Assembly (NCBI RefSeq): GCF_047948215.1
Contig: NC_134460.1
Location: forward strand, 14,939,501 to 15,003,500
Direction of reading: 5' to 3'
DNA from: Lycorma delicatula
Lineage: Eukaryota; Arthropoda; Insecta; Hemiptera; Fulgoridae
DNA length: 64,000 bases
The position numbers were made by a program, and so were the translations under genes. Within the stretch, counting starts at the first letter, position 1, and each line of letters starts with the position of its first letter. Under the pieces are notes generated by a model. The model saw only the letters and a program-made list of their open reading frames with translations, did no database searches and was not told the origin of the DNA. Below, in pieces: positions 59,197 through 64,000 of this stretch.

Positions 59197-60045
59197 TTTT
59201 TTTTTTTTTTTTTTTGTCTTCAGTCATTTGACTGGTTTGATGCAGCTCTCCAAGATTCCCTATCTAGTGCTAGTCGTTTCATTTCAGTATACCCTCTACA
59301 TCCTGCATCCCTAACAATTTGTTTTACATACTCCAAGCGTGGCCTGCCTACACAATTTTTCCCTTCTACCTGTCTTTCCAATATTAAAGCGACTATTCCA
59401 GGATGCCTTAGTATGTGGCCTATAAGTCTGTCTCTTCTTTTAACTATATTTTTCCAAATGCTTCTTTCTTCATCTATTTGCCGCAATACCTCTTCATTTG
59501 TCACTTTATCCACCCGTCTGATTTTTAACATTCTCCTATAGCACCGCATTTCAAAAGCTTCTAATCTTTTCTTCTCAGATACTCCGATCGTCCAAGTTTC
59601 ACTTCCATATAAAGCGACACTCCAAACATACACTTTCAAAAATCTTTTCCTGAGATTTAAATTCATTTTTGATGTAAACAAATTATATTTCTTACTGAAG
59701 GCTCGTTTAGCTTGTGCTATTCGGCATTTTATATCGCTCCTGCTTCGTCCATCTTTAGTAATTTTACTTCCCAAATAACAAAATTCTTCTACCTCCATAA
59801 TCTTTTCTCCTCCTATTTTCACATTCAGCGGTCCATCTTTGTTATTTCTACTACATTTCATTACTTTTGTTTTCTTCTTGTTTATTTTCATGCGATAGTA
59901 ATTGCGTAGGACTTCATCTATGCCGTTCATTGTTTCTTCTAAATCCTTTTTACTCTCGGCTAGAATTACTATATCATCAGCAAATCGTAGCATCTTTATC
60001 TTTTCACCTTGTACTGTTACTCCGAATTGTACAGTATTGTATATA
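59197..60045 (-). pseudogene. RTE-like LINE, reverse transcriptase C-terminal half
   Basis: Open for 257 codons from 59993 down to 59220 on the minus strand and readable a little further upstream. It starts at VQGEKIKMLRFADDIVILAE (catalytic FADD), then KINKKKTKVM, EEFCYLGSKITKDG, SVALYGSETWT, LEAFEM, CYRRMLKIRRVDKVTNEEVL and GRPRLEYVKQIV. It ends in a poly(T) on the plus strand (59197-59216), i.e. a poly(A) 3' tail. It is 5'-truncated near 60045. This is the longest copy of the family here and nearly undamaged, so the insertion is fairly recent. Confidence 0.9.
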
Positions 60046-60489
60046 ATTGTACACTATAAAACTCAATTTTTTTTTCTTCAGCGGTTCGTAACGACAAGAT
60101 TTTCTTTTGTGACGCGAAATGTTTTGTAATGGTTTGTCCCGAATGAACTGTCTATCGCAATAAATCGATACAGTCAACTTTTACATTTCAAGTTTTTTCT
60201 TTATACAAATTTCAACACGTATTTACACATTTGTTTCGACAAGAAAAAAGATAAGATAAAATATACTTGTAAAAAATCGAATCCGAATTCAGTTTTATCA
60301 TAAAATGCATTTATTTGAATGTGAGTTTAACACTTCTACCGTCACTGCTATTACTAGCGTCACCGTCGGTCGTGTATGTTACTATTCTCGTCCGCTGTCG
60401 TCAGTTGAAAACTGTTCGTGCTTTGGAGCAGTGTTGTTGTTTCATACTTTTTCAGCTTTTACAGAAGAAGAAACGGTCAGCAGAGAGGA
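60046..60489. other. Unassigned transposon interior
   Basis: Precedes the transposase remnant on the plus strand. It may hold a highly diverged N-terminal part, but I cannot identify one. Confidence 0.4.
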
Positions 60490-60730
60490 GTCAACTGCAG
60501 AGCCTCCACGATCTCCAGATTTATTTAGTTGAGATTATTATCTTTGGGATTTTTTTAAGGATAGAGTTTGTGAATTATATCCCCAAAATATCTATCAACA
60601 GAAGGCTAACATTCAACAAGATATAGACGGTAATGACATCAACGTTTTGTGTCAGATGACTATCAATATGAACACTAGCAAAAAAAGGTCCACGGCCGTA
60701 CAGGGCGCTTACATTGAATATCTTTTATAA
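60490..60730 (+). pseudogene. Tc1/mariner-superfamily transposase, C-terminal remnant
   Basis: Plus-strand reading: PPRSPDLFS, a stop, then DYYLWDFFKDRVCELYPQNI and IQQDIDGNDINVL. This corresponds to the third catalytic block (SPDL...DxxLWG/DxxKD) and the C-terminal region of insect Tc1/mariner-type transposases. A stop sits in the catalytic block. It lies 200 bp inside the right inverted end of the 56985-60989 element. Confidence 0.75.
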
Positions 60731-61370
60731 AAATACAGTATATGGTAACTATGAAAACTTTTTCTCATATAAATACAGAATTTTTACTTTAATTTTTTTA
60801 ATTTCATTCATAAAATATTATATGTCGCTACATTGTTTTTTCTGTAGCGGTTCGGTTTTAAATTGCTCATCCGGTAATTATGCACGCAATAAAACAAAAG
60901 AGATAAATATATTTAAAAACCCCGACTGCAAAAAAAAAAATTGCTCTTTAATATAGGATAATTAAAGAACGTGCGGATGACAATTTTGTATAGAAAGTGT
61001 TTCACGAGGAATCATTAGTACTTTACAGGCGTATTCCGCTTATCAAATAATGAAAAACGTTCATAGATTTGGAAACACTTTGTTAGCGAGTTACGGCTAG
61101 CGAAAGATTTCGCCTAAATCTTAGCTCTTCCAGTGAAATGAGGTTGCACTGAAATTTTTTGGACGTTAATCTAGAAGCGAAATTAATGGTTTCCTATGGT
61201 TTTTGACCTGTAAAAATTCAATGAATAGGTCCGTCAACTGTAACTCCTTTAGTTTTTAAGATATCTGACTTACTCAAAATTAGGGATCTAAAAAAAAACT
61301 TTTTAATGTTTAGTTTAAAATAACTTTCTTAAATAAGGAACAAATCAATAAGTATTTTCTACAAAACTTA

Positions 61371-61834
61371 TTTTTTTTTTTTGTCTTCAGTCATTTGACT
61401 GGTTTGATGCAGCTCTCCAAGATTCCCTATCTAGTGCTAGTCGTTTCATTTCAGTATACCCTCTACATCCTACATCCCCAACAATTTGTTTTACATACTC
61501 CAAACGTGGCCTGCCTACACAATTTTTCCCTTCTACCTGTCCTTCCAATATTAAAGCGACTATTCCAGGATGCCTTAGTATGTGGCCTATAAGTCTGTCT
61601 CTTCTTTTAACTATATTTTTCCAAATGCTTCTTTCTTCACCTATTTGCCGCAATACCTCTTCATTTGTCACTTTATCCACCCATCTGATTTTTAACATTC
61701 TCCTATAGCACCACATTTCAAAAGCTTCTAATCTTTTCTTCTCAGATACTCCGATTGTCCAAGTTTCACTTCCATATAAAGCGACACTCCAAACATACAC
61801 TTTCAAAAATCTTTTCCTGACATTTAAATTAATT
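61371..61834 (-). mobile_element. RTE-like LINE, short insertion with target duplication
   Basis: A 5'-truncated copy of the family at 59.2 kb, flanked by TACAAAACTTAT on both sides (61360-61371 and 61834-61845). It ends in poly(T) on the plus strand at 61371-61382. Its frame is open on the minus strand (61387-61820) with LEAFEM, CYRRMLKIRWVDKVTNEEVL and GRPRLEYVKQIV. It lies in the left inverted arm/core border of the surrounding DNA transposon and is thus younger than it. Confidence 0.9.
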
Positions 61835-62049
61835 ACAAAACTTATAGAGAATTTAATTGTTAAAAAAGTGATGTAATCAACGTCTATGATCAGTGAACAC
61901 AATGTTTTGAAATTCGTTTTTATTGAAAACCAAACACAGCTAAACAGTTATGAAAACTGAACACTGCAAACAAAAATTTAAATTGCAGGTCTATTTACCT
62001 CAAAAAAATTTTAACCAAATGTTGATTTAAATATTCCACAGTATTTTTC

Positions 62050-62600
62050 GTTTAAGTTGTTTAATTTGATAAACTTACAGTGACTATTACATTAGCTGCT
62101 CAAAATGTCTACCTCCATTGGCAATACACAGTTCAGCGTGACGATTTAAGGACGCATCTGCCTCCTCTAACATTCGTGGGCTGTTTTTTATATTTTTGGG
62201 CGGCAACTGTGATTCTTTGTAAAAGTTCACGTTCATGGATTTTTCATCATTCGAATTCTGAGCATACAGTAATTACTTCATGTCTCCCGTACGAAGAAAT
62301 CTAACGGGTTCAAATCAAGGGACCTGGCTGGCCACGCTGTTGGTCCTCCAACAGGAGGACCAACAGTTTCATTATAATGTTTCATTATAATGCTGAGATA
62401 CACGTCGATCAAAATGAACTAGGGTTCCGTCATGTTTGAAATACATAACTCTTGGCATTACCAGTAGAAGAACATCCTCTAAAAGTATAGGTATTTTATT
62501 TTGAAGAAAATTTAGATATACCTCTCCACACAGTTGACGATTAAGAACGCAAAGTCCGATCACAGTATTTCCTACTACACCGCACCAGATATTTATCGAA
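62050..62600 (-). pseudogene. Tc1/mariner-superfamily transposase remnant
   Basis: Minus-strand blocks: VIGLCVLNRQLCGEVYLNFL and FKHDGTLVHFDRRV (second catalytic Asp region, 62372-62563), then AWPARSLDLNPLDFF (about 62290-62340), and a tail matching the usual CIxxNGxHFE ending as CVLPMEVDIL in another frame. Stops and frameshifts separate the blocks. This is the likely original transposase of the 60989-63174 element. Confidence 0.8.
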
Positions 62601-63214
62601 AACCGATATTAGTATTTTGATTCTGAGGTTGCGTGCGGATTGATGACATTCCAATATGATTGTTTCTTGAATTGTTTATATCAGCTAGTTATGATTAGTT
62701 GTTTGGTTTTCAATAAAAGCGAATTTGAAAACTTTGTGTTCACTGTTGATTGACGTTAGTTACAACACTTTTCTTAAGAATTGATTTCTCTACACGTTTT
62801 GTAGAAAACGTTTATTCATTTATTACTTATTTAAGAAAGCTATTTTAAGCTAAACAATAAAATGTTGTTTTTTGGAATCCTAATTTTGGGTTTTAAGTCA
62901 GATATCTTAAAAACTAAAGGGGATACAGTTGTGGAAACTTTTTTATTGAATTTTTCAGGTGAAAAACCATTATTAATTTCGCTTCTAGATTAACGTCCGA
63001 AAAATTACAGTACGACCTCATTTTACTGAGGGAGCAGAGATCCAGGCGAACATTTTGCTAGCCGTAACTCGCTAACGAAGCGTTTCCAGATCTATGTTTA
63101 TATGATCTTTTTTCATTCTTTTGATAAGTGGAATAGGCATTGTATTGCAGATTTCTCGTGAAATACTATGTATAAAAACGTTTATTCAAATGTCTACATT
63201 TATTTAAACACACA

Positions 63215-63345
63215 CACACATATATATATATATGTAGCCTATGACATTCCCGGTAACGTAAGAATTCCAATGCAGGCTCACACATCTAAATTGGTTCAAC
63301 TGTTGAGTTGAGTTGCTACGGTAGATCGAACATACATACATACAC
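63215..63345. repeat. Dispersed repeat B, copy 3 (inverted)
   Basis: Reverse complement of the core at 53700-53800 (GTTACCGGGAATGTC and ACCGTAGCAACTCAAC when read on the minus strand), with a CA/TA microsatellite at 63209-63233 on one side. Confidence 0.75.
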
Positions 63346-63411
63346 CATAAATATATTACACTCCTTTTTGGGCTTCGTGTAAAGACTAAATTTAATCAAA
63401 AAACTATAACA

Positions 63412-64000
63412 GTACGAGGTGCGTAAGAAAAACAATGTGACTGACTTTTTACTTACCAAAGTTTTTATTTTTTTCAAACAACAATATTATCCCCTTCAAA
63501 GTAGTTCCAGTGGGCAGCTGTACACCGGCGGAGTCGTTGTTCCCAATCCTGGTAGCAGCGCTGGAAGTCTTCAACTGGTAAAGCTTTTAACACAGTCTTT
63601 TGAATGTTCTCCAGAGTTCCAAAATGACGTCCTTTTAAGACATTTTTCAACTTCGGGAAAAGGAAAAGATCTCAAGGACTTAAATCAGGTGAATAGGGGG
63701 TTGAGGAACCGTAGGAATGCGTTTTAAGGTCAAAAATCCCTGATGGAAATGGCCGTGTGACACTGGGCATTGTCATGATGAAGCATCCACTTGTCTGCGA
63801 TGTCCGGTCTCACGCGAATCGCTCTTTTCCTGAGTTTTCAAGGACACCTTTGTAAAACACTTGGTTGACAGTGTGTCCTGGAGGAACAAATTTTTTATGC
63901 ACGATACCCCTACTGCCAAAAAAGCAAATCAGCGCTGTTTTGATCTTTGATTAGCTCATTCATCATTTTTTCGGTCGAGGAGATTACAAAGTGTGCCACT
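63412..64000 (-). pseudogene. mariner element with transposase, cut by window edge
   Basis: Minus-strand transposase blocks: VPPGHTVNQVFYKGVLE, CFIMTMPSVTRPF (a shifted frame of the DNAxxHT block), YSPDLSP, LFLFPKLKNVLKGRHFGTLE, and RRCTAAHWNYFEGDNI at the C-terminus (about 63485-63530). After the stop there is a TA followed by CGAGGTGCGTAAGAAAAA (63415-63433), which has the form of a mariner inverted end at its TA target. Frameshifts disable it. The N-terminal end continues past the window. Confidence 0.85.

Larger units (their letters stand above)
56985..60989. mobile_element. Inverted-repeat DNA transposon with nested LINEs
   Basis: The left end (ACAAAATTGTCACATGCACG, then CTCTTTAATTATCC, 56985-57035) is the inverted match of the right end (60942-60989). 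A decayed Tc1/mariner-superfamily transposase lies inside near the right end. LINE pieces at 57880-58420 and 59200-60040 are nested in it. The inverted match becomes weak after about 50-60 bp. Confidence 0.65.
60989..63174. mobile_element. DNA transposon with ~380 bp inverted ends
   Basis: The left arm (about 60989-61365; GTGTTTCACGAGGAATC, AGCGAGTTACGGCTAGCGAA, AATCTAGAAGCGAAATTAAT) is the reverse complement, with point differences and small gaps, of the right arm (about 62795-63174). The core has a decayed transposase (62050-62600, minus). A LINE has since inserted at 61371-61834. The left tip abuts directly on the right tip of the 56985-60989 element. Confidence 0.85.

Noticed and set aside
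59712..60129. Plus-strand frames over the RTE-like LINE
   Set aside because: They are shadows of the reverse transcriptase frame on the minus strand.

Overview
The window looks like repeat-rich nuclear DNA of an insect. It is AT-rich and has no intact host gene that I can recognise, no operons and no bacterial signals. It is packed with arthropod-type transposable elements: RTE-like and R1-like LINEs, mariner, a Merlin/IS1595-type transposase, another Tc1/mariner-superfamily transposon with long inverted ends, foldback MITEs and a tRNA-like SINE. A hemipteran host is my guess from the style of these repeats, not something the sequence proves.

Left two thirds (1-43600): a direct tandem array of 9.4-10.5 kb units. 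Four are complete or nearly so (1-10538, 10539-19972, 19973-30443, 30444-40965) and a fifth is partial (40966-about 43600). On the minus strand every unit carries the broken remains of a protein-primed type B DNA polymerase (PolB) of the Polinton/Maverick/adintovirus kind. In every unit the same LINE-derived insertion splits PolB at the same place. The rest of each unit is AT-rich filler holding Merlin and mariner debris, a MITE, a dispersed repeat shared with 47.2-48.3 kb, and a SINE. Units 1 and 4 share a 1 kb Merlin/mariner block that units 2 and 3 have lost. Units 2 and 3 start almost identical, then unit 3 switches to the unit 1 type and later to the unit 4 type, a mosaic typical of unequal exchange or gene conversion. 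The PolB C-terminal end survives only at the unit 3/4 junction (29850-30410), and the N-terminal end only in unit 5 (to about 44400).

A diverged inverted repeat of about 150-180 bp lies just beyond each of these surviving ends (29690-29850 and 45500-45685). It could be the terminal repeat of the original PolB element. Between PolB and the right arm is a GC-rich, CpG-rich island (45080-45460) unlike the rest of the window.

Right third (45.7-64 kb): a nested transposon graveyard. It includes hairpins at 45.96-46.04 kb; three pieces of one RTE-like LINE family (46.0, 59.2 and 61.4 kb); an R1-like LINE inserted into another LINE with a clean 12 bp target duplication and an unoccupied paralogous site at 58.15 kb; a 2.2 kb AT-rich repeat with internal duplications (54.7-56.95 kb); two abutting inverted-repeat DNA transposons (56985-60989 and 60989-63174), each with a decayed transposase; and a mariner cut by the right window edge.

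No gene in the window looks functional. The main points of interest are the amplified viral-type PolB array, its mosaic structure and its candidate terminal repeats.
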